Below, piece after piece: positions 48,117-59,800 of a stretch of 64,000 nt of DNA. The notes below the pieces were generated by a model. It was not told the origin of the DNA, did not search any database, and saw only the letters and a list, made by a program, of their open reading frames with translations. The DNA is from Bryopsis sp. KO-2023 (lineage: Eukaryota; Chlorophyta; Ulvophyceae; Bryopsidales; Bryopsidaceae). Where the stretch lies: NCBI GenBank assembly GCA_030272585.1, contig BSYQ01000001.1, forward strand, positions 6,572,001 to 6,636,000. Direction: 5' to 3'. Position numbers and translations under genes: made by a program. The number at the start of each line of letters is the position of its first letter. Positions within the stretch are counted from its first letter, which is position 1.

Positions 48117-49916
48117 GTTTTAACATGATCGAGGCACGACAAAGTGTGAAATGTGAACAAGGTAGAGTGATCTGTTTTCGGGGGGGGATGAGGGGAGGGT
48201 GTTTTTTGTTGGTGGGGGCTTTTTTCTTTGTAAGAGAGAGTGAGGTCGGCAAGTACTGACAGGGTTGACTTGGGGAATGTGATGTAGCGAGTGATTTTTG
48301 CAAGGGGCAGGTGTGTATGGTAAGGAATTTGGTTTTTCCAGTAGGGTTTCTGTTTTCTTTTTTTGTTTTTTTTCCTTTTCGTTTTCCTTCAAATAGTTTT
48401 GGAGCAACAAGTTCATAAACATAGGGGGTTCAGTGGCACTTTTTGGTGACTATTGACCTTTTCTTCTTTTCATAAACTGCAATTCTTTCAAGGGGTTCTG
48501 GTGGGCAGTCATGCATTCATTCCTGTGTGTGGGATTTTATCCTATTTTATCTGAGGGGGGTTTTTAAGATCCTGTTTTTCTTTTACAAATAAAAGAGGCT
48601 TTCTACCATCTGGGGCACCAAAAAAAAACTAACTGACGTTTCTAAAAGCTGAACTATCAAAAATTCACGACCCATATCTGTATATATTAGCATTTAGCAT
48701 GGATGCTGCACAATCACTATTTATTTATATGGGGGGTTTTCTTCCCTTGTGCGGAGCAGCCTCCCAAAGTGGAGTTTCCAGTGACTTGCAAGTGTAGGGA
48801 TGTAATAATTTTGATGTGAACAGGAAAAGACTACCTCCAGGTTACGGAGGGTCTACCAACTGCAAGAACTCAACCTGTTCCAAGCCTGCCTTTCACTTTC
48901 CAATATATACAGAAAGAATCACCATTTTGAAGACCATGTGAGATGAACAATTGCAATTTTAAACGCTGCAAAAGACGAACTTACGCAGCAGGAACCCCCT
49001 GCCATCGAATGGTCTCCTGTCTTGTTAAAGAAGCATTGTTGCTTCAGTTGCTGTGTACAGGGCTAGCCGCAATCAATCTGCATGAAAATCTTCTAAGGGG
49101 ATCAGATGGTTTTGCATTCCCTCGATGAATTCAGAATGAAGTGTTATCCCCGAATAAATGTAATTGATGTTTGTTTGTTTGTTTGTTTGTTATCCCCGAA
49201 AAAGGAAGCTCCATTTCCTCTCAATCAATGGTGGTTTATTGCAATGGATCTATCAAAGCATCACTTCAAAATGGCGAGAATTCATGCTTCACTTCTGAAA
49301 TTTGTGTCTTTCTGACAGACAAGAATTTACGATACAAACGTGATTGCATGCAAAGATGGCCCCCGGTCATCCATCAAGAATTTTATATATTCCATCACTT
49401 CCCCATATGTAAACACACCTGGACACAATTTTTTTTTTCAATTCTCCAGGAAATCGTAAAACTATACACAGAAACACTGAAGTTTTCAAAGGAGAAGCTC
49501 CAAGCATCCCTCATCTTTCTTGACTCTGGGGAGGGGATTTATTATTTTTTTTTTTGGGGGGGGGGGTAAATCTGCGATATTGGCCATCTTCGAGACATGC
49601 TGTACTTTGTGGAAATTGACTGGGATCACACTTGGTGCTGGTGCACAACACCATTGATTCTTCCCGTCATCACCATACAAGTGTACCACAACACCATCCA
49701 GTTGATGCATGGCAAGCAAAATTCCATCAACACTACACAAGACACAGAAGGCCAGAGAGCCTAACAGTTTTTTCCCTTACAACTGGGCATTACATCCACG
49801 CAGCACCAAAAAGCGCATTTCATCCAAAGTACACATTATACAAAAATCCTACCCCTTCCCACCCCACCCCAGATTTTCCCCTCCCTCCTCCTCCACATTT
49901 CCATAGGTCTTATTTC
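48117..49916. other. Convergent spacer cereblon / Deltex
   Basis: 1.8 kb between converging 3' ends. No gene is supported. It contains a (GTTT)n tract near 49168-49190 flanked by a short direct repeat, TTATCCCCGAA. Confidence 0.55.
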
Positions 49917-52233
49917 CTAATCTACAACCATTTCATCCAGTCCAATGCCAAAATTTGCAAGCTCTTTGGTGACCGAGTCGAGGTAAAGTGGATCAGGATA
50001 TCCATGATTAGTGGGGCCACCATTAGTGCTCGTCTTGTGATGAATTCCATTCCACACAACACTGTCATCCATTCCGGTCGTCATGGAGCGACCCACAGTG
50101 AAAACTAACCTCTTTCGCCAGGCTTCCACCAGCAGTTTTAGCACATCGTTACCTGGTACATTAAACAAAGCCTCAAAATAAGCCGTTATTTGTTGCTCCT
50201 GGTTCGTTCATCTCGCATTGCCTTATATGGCAGCCAAACATAAAGATTATGGTAAAGAAATTTTAAAGAAATACGTTTATAGATTTTATTGAAGTTATTG
50301 GGATTATTGCTGATGAAGAATGGTTAAAAGATGATTTAAATTTGGTTAAACAACAAAAAGCTTTTCGCTCAATGAAAAAAAATTAAAATGCACTTACGTG
50401 ATATTGCTGGAATTGAACATTTAAATTTAGAAACTGAGCTCGACTAGTTTGTCTGTTTTCATGTACAAATTAGCATGAAGAGAAAATCAATACATGGAAA
50501 AAACCCAAACACAGCCACACAGCCAATTTCTTCGCACGTAGCCTGGAAACCTCTGTCAAGATGCATCGATCGACACCAATCAATGCTTACCTTCACGGTT
50601 GTCTGGAAGATATGCAACTCTCGTGGTGCCATAATAAGGGTGTCCAGGGTGTGGGTGGAGTTGTGTCTGATACCCTGATGGAAAAACGTAGTACAACTTG
50701 GTGAGGCCGCATCCCTCAAACCCAGGCAAACTCTCGCTGCTGTGCGTGATTCTCATTTGGCCGGGAGGTTGAATTCCGATGGCGGGGGCGTACACGGCGC
50801 TACACATCGGACATTTGTGCCGGGTTTTGAAAGCTTCCTCCACGCATTCTCGGTGAAACCAATGCCCCACACACTGTCTCAATCTGATGCCCGGTATTTC
50901 CTCAAAATTATCCAGGCATATGCAACAAGTCTCTTCTGAGGAAGTGGGGGTTTCCTGGATTATGTCTGACTCCAACAGCCCTACCAGAAACAGGACCAGA
51001 ACGAAAAAAAAGTTGGAACAAAGTGTCGTGAAGAAATTCACACACAAGAGATTGTAAAGTCAACTCCACCTTGTGTGGTAGCAATTATTTCTTTTTCTCC
51101 GGTTTTTTTCCTTTTCTTTTTTCTTCGTGAAATGTACTGTACAGAGATCAATTGCTTTGCTGATAAGAGGAGGCAAAAACAGGCAGCAATTTTGAGGACG
51201 AATTCATGTGGGCCCGGACCTTTCTGTGTCATGATGGGTGGGATTTCTTCCACGATGCACACTTTGGCCACTGCACCCGTGGTGATATTCCTTCGAGTCA
51301 TGTTAATAAAGTCCAATTCATAGTCACTTCTATCGTAATAGAAAATGCAGGTGCTGAAGCCCTGGTTGCGTCGGATCGAAAGAAACGAACACGTGACCAG
51401 GTCCATATACTCCCCATCCACCATCCACATCAGCAAGGGCACATTTTCAGGCATCTGGTCAGTCATGGGTGTCAGTCAATGCCTCTTTTCGAAATCGAAA
51501 CAAAAAAAAGACAACAGAATTTTTTTCGCAAAAAGTATTGCTTGTGGATTTTTTAATCCAAAGAAAAGGAAGGGTAAGCAAGAATGTTGAGAAAACCAAA
51601 TAACATAGAGCACAATTTTTTATGGGCTCTCAATTTTTTAATTTTTTTTTGCATGGTCAGACCATGACCATCCCCCATCCCAAATCCAAAAACCACAACC
51701 ACCGAAAATTTGGCTTTAGTTTCTGAGGAAGAGTGGATTGAAAGCAACTTTCGCTTATGCAACAGCACAGGCTGGACACCACTTGGGCCAAACACACAGA
51801 AAAATGATGATTCAAGAGAGGTCACCTCCTCTGAGCACCGCCATAGTCCCCTCCTGTATCCAGTGACGTGATTCACTTGGCGCTGCTTCAACAGGTCTAC
51901 ATCATACACATATCCCCCCACGTCCACCGCCACAGAAGGTCGATTCGCTCGAAAAGCTGCCTCTATCTGTTGGGAGTGTTCTTCTTCGTAAGCCTCCCAC
52001 GTATGATTCGCTCGCCAGCACCACATAAACCCTGAAACCTCTCAACGAACCGTGTCCCAGCAACAGCAGGCTGCGACTCTGGGTGTTTTTTTCTCTGCGA
52101 CAACACAGAAGCCATGGTGACGCTGCGTTTGGGGGTCCCATATTGAAGCGACATTGGTTTTGCGAATGAAATCAATTGAAAAAGAGTGGACCATGTGGGC
52201 TGTGGACAGTGAGGCTGTTCTGATGTCAGACAT
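49917..52233 (-). CDS. Deltex-type E3 ligase: WWE-WWE-RING-DTC
   Basis: Exons 52233-52107, 52031-51826, 51454-51220, 50980-50591 and 50152-49917 join in frame to 397 residues. The first WWE domain ([17 protein letters not shown]...[10 protein letters not shown]...VTGYRR) and second ([14 protein letters not shown]...[18 protein letters not shown]) would bind poly-ADP-ribose or partner peptides. A RING finger follows ([23 protein letters not shown]). The Deltex C-terminal domain is complete: [37 protein letters not shown], then [32 protein letters not shown] and [11 protein letters not shown]. Deltex ligases ubiquitinate proteins and, in animals, also ADP-ribose-linked targets. Core domains are certain. 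The 5' end is less so: exon 1 uses a weak donor, and its frame stays open upstream into the WDR70 start region. Confidence 0.88.
50227..50447 (+). pseudogene. AT-rich bacterial-like coding fragment in Deltex intron
   Basis: Within the last Deltex intron lies a ~220-bp island far more AT-rich than its flanks. On the + strand it reads as three consecutive coding-like frames with A/T third positions: [20 protein letters not shown], then [18 protein letters not shown]... to MKK, then [20 protein letters not shown] ending LD and TAG at 50445-50447. Two frameshifts would join them. Codon choice resembles an AT-rich bacterium or organelle. I do not recognise the family. Confidence reflects whether it is a decayed inserted gene rather than chance. 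Confidence 0.4.
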
Positions 52234-52340
52234 GGACGAAGTCTGAGTAACGGGGTCGTAGTAGTGGGGGTAGATCCGAAACACGCCCAGTGGAAAGTCT
52301 ACCAATTCCGTGAGTGTTTGGAGAAACTGGGCTCTTCGAG
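52234..52340. promoter_or_regulatory. 107-bp divergent start-to-start interval Deltex / WDR70
   Basis: The start codons of the two divergent genes are only 107 bp apart. The 5' UTRs must be very short or overlap, and the Deltex-side frame remains open antisense through WDR70 exon 1. Confidence 0.5.
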
Positions 52341-55300
52341 ATGGATAGCAGTGACGATGATATGGCTGAGTTGGCGAGGTTGAGGTCGCAAAGGCAGTCC
52401 AGGCCAGGAGGAACGAAGGTGATACAGCGATGCGAGTTGGGGGAAAAAACTGTGTTGTGATAGTGTTGTTGTTGTGCCTCTTTCGACCTCCTCCTTTGGT
52501 GTGCCTTCTAGACCTAACGAAAAACAAAAGAAAAGCCTTGACCGTCGGTTGGCGATGGCGCGTGGTTGTTCAGGCTTCTTTCTACGAGGAAGATGACGAG
52601 CCTGGCCCCAGTCCCCAAGTGGAGGAGGATTCGGGGGTAAGCCCAAACGTAGTTGGAGGAGAAAAAAAACAGTGGAAACGAATAGGCAAATATATCAAAG
52701 AGAATTGTTTGGATGCATGCATGCATACATGCAGAGGATCACGTGACATTTGGTGCAATGTTTTCATTTGGCATTCACATGTCTTTTTTTCTGTTTTCTT
52801 GAAGAGAAGGAGTGGTTTCAACCAGATTCCATCAAAGTTCCATCTCGATTCCATGTAGTTTCCATCGGAAGGACTGCACAGGGACATTTGTAGTTCCCCT
52901 TTGGATTCTGTGTTATTTATATTGGTGAATTATCATGCAGGTTTTCCCCAATCCGGAGGACGACTATGAACACGGCATGAGGGCTCACTTCCCGGCCACT
53001 TTTGGTGAGCAACCATCAAATCCGTGCACCAAAAATTCGGAAATAAAAAAAAAATCGAAGAACTGAAAAACTGGAATAATTAAAATGTGAAGTACACGAG
53101 GTAGCGGAGGTTGCTTTAAGAGTAGGGGTTTGAAAAAGACAATCTTCGAGTAACATGTTGAGGGTTTGGAATTGCAGGCCGGAAAGCGGCGGAGGGCCCT
53201 GAAATCATGAAGCTGCACGAAAATATGAGAAGAGGGCAATCAACGAAAGATGACAAAACTGACGATGGTGGCGAAATTGCCCCAGAAGAACAGAATCCCG
53301 TGTCTTCTTCACATGGTAGGTAAACTCACTCGCGCCCATCAACTCTCACCGGTTTGCCATGAAGTGGAGAAGCTGCGTTTCTGCTGCAGTTTATTTTCTT
53401 ATCAAAAATACAAGACACACCTGTCCGATCAACGAAGGCAGATTGATCATAGTCAATTTGTCCTAATCAAAATCCTTGTATTTTTTCTCTAATTTTGACG
53501 GGTTGAAATACCCATGAGTTACGTTTTTCTGTTGTCCCCATTACACTGCTGGTGCTTGGGTTCATTGATTCTAAATTCACGTTGTGCAGATGAAATGGTT
53601 CGGCCACCTGTGGACGATGCTGGTCCCTCTTGGGATGTTATGAATGAGGATGAGGATGATGACGACCCCTACATGCTGCCCATCACTCATGAGGCTGTTT
53701 TGAAAGGACACACAAAAGTAGTGTCTGCCTTGGATGTCGATCGATCCGGGGCGAGAATCGTCACGGGTTCTTACGACTATGGTGTCAGAATCTACGACTT
53801 CAATGGGATGAAAAATGACATGCGGAGTTTCCGGTGAGCAGACACTTTTGGGTTGCATGACTGCCAGGAATGTATAGAGTTGAAGGCCTGTGTGCATTCA
53901 TGGGTTTCCGGAGAGATTCAGTATGATATTGTGGATTTCAGGCAGGTGGAACCTCACGAAGGCCATCCGGTTCTGTCGGTGAGCTTCAGTCCCACAGGGG
54001 AATGCTTCATGGCAGTCACCGGTGCGACCCAAGCAAAGATCTACGATCGGGATGGCAAAACTTTGGGAGAATTCATCCGGGGGGACATGTACATTCGAGA
54101 CATGCGCAACACGAAAGGCCACGTCAGCGGGCTGTGCGGCGGTATGTGGCATCCTGTGGACAAAGAAACGATCATGACTTGCTCCGATGATGGAACCATT
54201 CGGACGTGGGATGCAGTGAACATCGAGCAAAAAGTCGTGGTGAAACCCACTTTGAGAAAGCCTGGGAGAGTGGCAGTCACTGCATGCTGTTACAGCCGAG
54301 ACGGAGGCATCATTGCTGGCGGCTTGAGGGATGGGTCCATTCAGCTCTGGGGGGCGAAAGGGAAATTTGGGCGATCGGCGGCCATAGGTCAGGTGGCCCC
54401 TCCGAAAGCCCAAATGATCCAAAAGCAGACATGGAAGTATGTCACGAGCGGGAATCAGATTCTGAAGGATGCCCACCCTGCGGACTCCGACATCACCAGC
54501 ATATGTTTTTCCCGCAACAACCACACAATGCTATCCAGAGCAATGGACCACACGGTCAAAGTGTGGGATATTCGGCAACTCAGATCCCCTGTTGGGGTGA
54601 TCGAAGGTCTCCCTAACCATCATGCCCAAACTCGAGTGTCATTCAGCCCGGACGAGTCTCTGGTCCTCACTGGGGTGTCCGAGGACGAAGGCAGCCCTGG
54701 GTACCTCGCAGTGATCGACATCAAGGAAATGAAGGTCGTCAGAAAAGTGGAGATCGGGGGCCATGTGGTGGCATCGTTGTGGCACGATCGCTTGAATCAA
54801 ATTGTTGTTGGGGCAGGTGAGGTGTTACCTTCGTTTGTTTCTGTCTCGTAAGCTCTACCCGGCCTGGTTTTCCCTGAGATGATTCCCTGCATGGAAGACA
54901 TGTGATTCGGGTGTTTTGTGATGGCAATTAGGGGACCGCTCTGGAGGCACGACAAGCGTGTTGTACAATCCACACAGGAGCGAAAAGGGGGCTTTGCTCT
55001 GTGTCGGTCGGGCACCGCGAAAGAAGAGCGTGATGGAGTTCACGGCACCGGTCGTGATTCACAATCCGCATGCTCTGCCCATGTTCCGAGAACCTCGATC
55101 CAAGAAACGCCAAAGAGAGAAGGATTTGATGGATCAAGTGAAAGCACGGAGACCCGATCCTGGGATGGCTGTGTCCGGCTTGGGGAAGGGCGGCAAATTG
55201 GGGGCCACTGGTGGAACCTTGCTTACTCAGCATCTGTTGAGGACAAGAGTAAGCGAATCGACCCGGATGAAAACCTCTTTTCAAAAACCCCACGTCTATG

Positions 55301-55596
55301 TTTCAAGTGACAAGCTTCTCAGTTCCCGTTCCAGTGTGTGTGTTTTTTCCCAGGACATAGCCAGTGGCACACTCCTGGGATTCAAGTTTTGAAAGCTGTA
55401 CGTTATGTGTTTCCAGGGAAAGATGATGTCAGTGGATGAGGAGCGCGACCCAAGAGAAGCTCTCCTCAGACATGCCAACAAGAAGGATGCATTTTCATTG
55501 TACACGGCAGCCTACAAAAAGACCCAGCCCGAACCCATATTCGCTGATGTTGAGGAAGAGGGGGAAGAGGATGAAGCAGACAAAAAGGGGGATTAA
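52341..55596 (+). CDS. WDR70: WDR70-like WD40-repeat protein
   Basis: Eight exons join in frame: 52341-52418, 52574-52636, 52941-53004, 53178-53315, 53590-53833, 53942-54816, 54932-55248, 55417-55596, giving 652 residues. The N-terminus is acidic (MDSSDDDMAELARLRSQR, ASFYEEDDEP). WD40 blades begin at LPITHEAVLKGHTKVVSAL and include GARIVTGSYDYGVRIYDF, ETIMTCSDDGTIRTWD, GGIIAGGLRDGSIQLWG, NHTMLSRAMDHTVKVWDIR and ESLVLTGVSEDEGSPGYL. The tail has the family's basic REPRSKKRQREKD segment and a C-terminal DEERDPREALLRHA...PIFAD region. Human WDR70 acts in the nucleus with CUL4-DDB1 in histone H2B ubiquitination and DNA-damage response; the algal role is inferred. It could functionally connect with the cereblon (CRL4) gene in this window, but that is speculation. 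Confidence 0.95.
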
Positions 55597-56886
55597 GAAT
55601 CAATGGATTGGGGAAAATATTTAGTTTTGGGGGGAGAGATGTGATAAGGGCAGTGTAGACTTTCTCGACATAAAAGCTGTCTGACTTGGCCATGTGCAAT
55701 TGGAGGCAGTTTTGGACCTTATTGAGGCTCAAGTATTGTCTGCTGGACAAGTTCTGCCCCCATTGCTGTATTTCAAGCTGATTGTATTTTTCCTCAAATT
55801 CACACGAAGCAGGACTATATCAGTCTATCCCAGCACACCTGGTATTCTGAGTCGATGCGAGCTGTACACCCTTTCAAGTTTTCTCCAAGGGCAAGAGAAC
55901 ATATGATTTCGACAAGGAATTCGATAGGGATGACTATCAAGAGGAGTTGCTGTCAAAAGCCACATTTCAACATTACTTTCTGGGGGCACTGATTCTTCGA
56001 TCAACCAAGGAATTTCATTGAGTCTCACTGGCAATCAATCAAGATCGCTGCAAGATGATGCAAGGGTGCAGACATCGAGGATCAAAGTTGTGCCTCAGCC
56101 AATATGTACTTGCTGGAAAACCAAGCATCGGGAAGAGCTAAGAGTTCAGTTGGAAGTTCTATTCTTGCAGATCTGTGTCAAGTGAGGAATTACTCCCCTT
56201 TCATGGGAATGCCAAAAATGGTGAAAAAGGATCCATTCAGAATTTAATTTCCGAGTTCTTTGCAACTTGACCTGCCAAACAACCTGGTTTTGCATACATG
56301 GCTCAGACCCACATGGAATTTTCTGTAGCAAACTCTTTTGTTGCCTGATGGTCTAAAAAAGGTGGTAAACTGACTGTGTTGAAATTTTCTGACGGCCTGT
56401 AGCACATTCCTCGATGATCATTAGTAACGACAGGCAAATTAAGCAATTCTTCGAAAGGGGGTGAGTTGCTTAATTATTGCCCATCCCTGCCTATTGTGGT
56501 TGATTTCCATTCTCTCAAGGTTCTTTGTTGATGTATTATTATCTTCCAACTTCCAGTCTTTTCAAGAACACCGAATCCCAGATCGATGATTTTCTTTGGG
56601 GTGGTCAGTCAGAAAACACCAATTCTCAATTTGCCAGTAAATTGTTGAGACTCAGGCATCGCTTGATGAAAGTCATGATGTCTGAGAAGCCAATCCACTT
56701 TTTGGTCTACTCTTAACACCTTTGTTAAGCGAAACAGTGGGGAATTTCAATACGAGTCACAGCACAGTTCTGGAAATCTCGAACAATGAAGTCCAGATGC
56801 AAGAATTGAACATTTCAAAAGACTACATGCCTGCAACCTGCTACAATTCTGCTAAAAATTGTTGGAAAACAAGACCCCGACCACAA
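55597..56886. other. Convergent spacer WDR70 / C2CD3
   Basis: 1.3 kb between converging 3' ends; both 3' UTRs probably lie here. No supported coding frame. Confidence 0.6.
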
Positions 56887-59800
56887 TCATTTCCACCTGC
56901 TGGCCATAATCTTGGCAATTCTTTCTGTTTCTCCATCTATGTACTTCTTGCTACCCTCACTCATCCCTTCCGCTGGTATTTCAACTGAATTCGCATTCCC
57001 TTCAGGCTGCACATGAGCGAAATCCACTCTCTCCCCACTGAAACGGGGTTTGTTCCTACCAATCAAATCCCTCCAGTTCGGCACACCATGCCCAGCGTCA
57101 GGTCCAAATGCCAGGCTGGCCCTTCCTCCAGATTTTTCATATCCATGTAGGAGCTGCGCAGGTTTATGCTGGTTGGATCGGTTGCTGTGCCAGTTGGACG
57201 TGGGTTCCAAATAACCTCTGGCTTCATCTGATAGGAGGCTTTTCCACCAGCCAGGCTGACGTGGAATTTTATACTTATCGAGTAGCGAGTCAGTGTCCAT
57301 CGGAACATCATGTGTGGTTTTCACTCCTTTCGAAGAGGTCCTGCTTGGCTCAATCCCCGCAGCCGATAAATTCAAAGCCTGGCCATAGGACTCCACGTTT
57401 CGTCCAGAGGGGAACTGATCGCATGCATCCCCCAAAATCTGACCAGGTGCATCATTTTCCTCATTGTGCCTTTCTTGAGGAATGACCGAGAAGGGAGCAG
57501 ACCTTGGCTGATGGTAATTTGAAGGAAATGAACTCACAGGGGGCTGTGGTGCACTTGGAGAAGCAGTGGGGGCGTTAACCGGCCAGTCGAAGCACCCTGG
57601 GAATGTTTCGCCATCCAACACTGGAACTCTCGCTTCTTCACTGCTTGTCGCAGGCTTGCAGCTACTCTCCTTCGACAGATTGCAAATTGAATCGAGCGAC
57701 TGTGGGGCATGATTTTCATCGCCACTTCTTTCAGCGAATGCTACTTGGCAATCATCCTGTTGACCTCCTCGACATTCCCTTGATGAATTTCCTTCACTGT
57801 TGCCCCTTCCATTGGTCCCAGTCGTTTGTTCCTTTCCATCCTCAGCCCTCCCCTGAGATGCGGCTGAACTTTCGAAACGGCTCCCCAAACCAGAACGCTC
57901 AGACCGATTTCCATGATCCTCCCCCTCATCATTTTCATCCTGTTTTATAGCTTCCACCGAAGAGCATGGCTCGGAGGGTGGTCGGAATGTGGGTGCAGGT
58001 GGACCATCTGAGAACTGGATTGGGGAGGTACTCAAAGGAGGGGGCAAAACATTCACAAAAAGTTCTGTCCTTGCACCCTGTTCGCCACTTCTTAGGTCAT
58101 CTTCGGAAACCCGCAGAACAGATATTTCATCGTCAATAGAGTCGGCGTCCCCGTCTTTCAGTTCTTGAGTATTTTCAGCAGTCGAAGCAGTGGTGTCTCC
58201 TTGGCTGGTGGTTTTTGCAGCATTTTCTCGTGTTCTCCAGGCCTCGGGCACCTCATTCGATTGGACATTCGAAGGCATCGATGTCCCTCCTTTAGTAATT
58301 TCAAACATCCAGTTATCGTCATAAGCGAAAGGCTCAGGGAACTCGAATGATGTAATTCCAGGAGAAGACCTGAAAACACACAACCCTTATTGACCTCAGA
58401 TTTTCTCTCTCTTTCTCAAGCGCTGAAAAAAAAACCCTGCAGATATAGTTTGAAGCTTGGTTTTGTTTCGTTGCACAGCCCCTTCTATACCAATGAAAGG
58501 AGCAAAAAACCCTCACTGGAAAAACTGAAGGGCAGTACTGGAAAGGGTTAAAAAAAGAACACCCACTTGGCATTGAGCGATTCCTCCTCTTCCCCCTCGC
58601 TCACTGCCCCGGAGAAAACCATCGGGCAAGCTGCATCCAGCCCGTCCGAATCGGAGGAGGATACCATTCCTCCGCAGACCACATAATTGTCATCATCAGA
58701 CAGAGTGAGAAGCCGGCGATTGGACGGGGCCCCTGTCACGTTCTTTTCCACCACCGGTTCAGTCCACTTGGCTGCCATAATCTCCAGCTCCTGAGCAGAA
58801 TGCAACACAATCAGCACATTTCCATTTCTACATTGTTCAGTTGATATCACTTCATCCAGCAGCCAAAAGACATTCAAATCGTGCACGAAGCCACTCAAAA
58901 ACCAGATTTTCTTGATGGGAAAAGGGTAGTTGCATAAATCACCTCACCGCAAGCTGTCTCTGCAAAGTCTCCATGTCGGGGGCCTCCCCCATTCGGAATT
59001 CGAAGCCAACGCTCGATTGCGGAAAAGCTGACATTGAATGATTTCCCACTTCAGGACCAAACCAGTCAGAATCCAACGCAACCACGGCAGTTCCATCATC
59101 CAGGGTAATCGACACCTGGACAACAAATAAACGTAATGGCTTCAATAAAACATGAGCTAAGATATTGTACGATTCAACCATGAATATCACAGCACAAATT
59201 CGCATCAAATATCGACCATTCTGACATCATTGCCATGCAGGGAGGGGTCTAACCCGCACCTTCAATTGCCCCTTCAGGTCCGAATCGCCGTCGAATATGT
59301 TGTACCACCCTGTGATTTCTTTCAATGCGTTCAATGATGAAAGGTCCACCACAGCACACCCAGCATAAACGTCTGATTCTTGTGGAATGACGGTCACAGC
59401 ATCGGAAATTTCATCGCTGCCCACACTCCTGCTCCAGACCTAGAATTGGATCATAACAATGGGGTTGATTTCGAATCATGTGTACTTTCATCCATGGTTT
59501 CGGCAGTTTTTGTCCCCATCTATCTATTCCAACCCCCCAGGAGCCAACAGGGTGTTCATGGTTTCTTCATCCCCCAGGTTGTGACCTTTGGATGAACTCT
59601 TGTTAAACGTTTTATAGAAACGACATTCAGAAACAATGGTCACCCACATTAAAATATTAACTGACATTCAGAAACTATGTTAACCCACATTAAAAGTGAT
59701 CTTATCAATGTCATCCACATGGGGGACCATGAACTCATGTCGGCTCTCCCATTGAGCAGCAAATCCATCCGAATGCGAAAAAGCCGTGGCCAGTTTTGAG

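Noticed and set aside
49145..49200. TTATCCCCGAA direct repeat flanking a (GTTT)n tract
   Set aside because: Could mimic a target duplication, but only a microsatellite lies between; most simply replication slippage.
52234..52527. Longer N-terminus for the Deltex protein
   Set aside because: The frame is open but has no ATG, and it overlaps WDR70 exon 1 in antisense. Kept only as a note.
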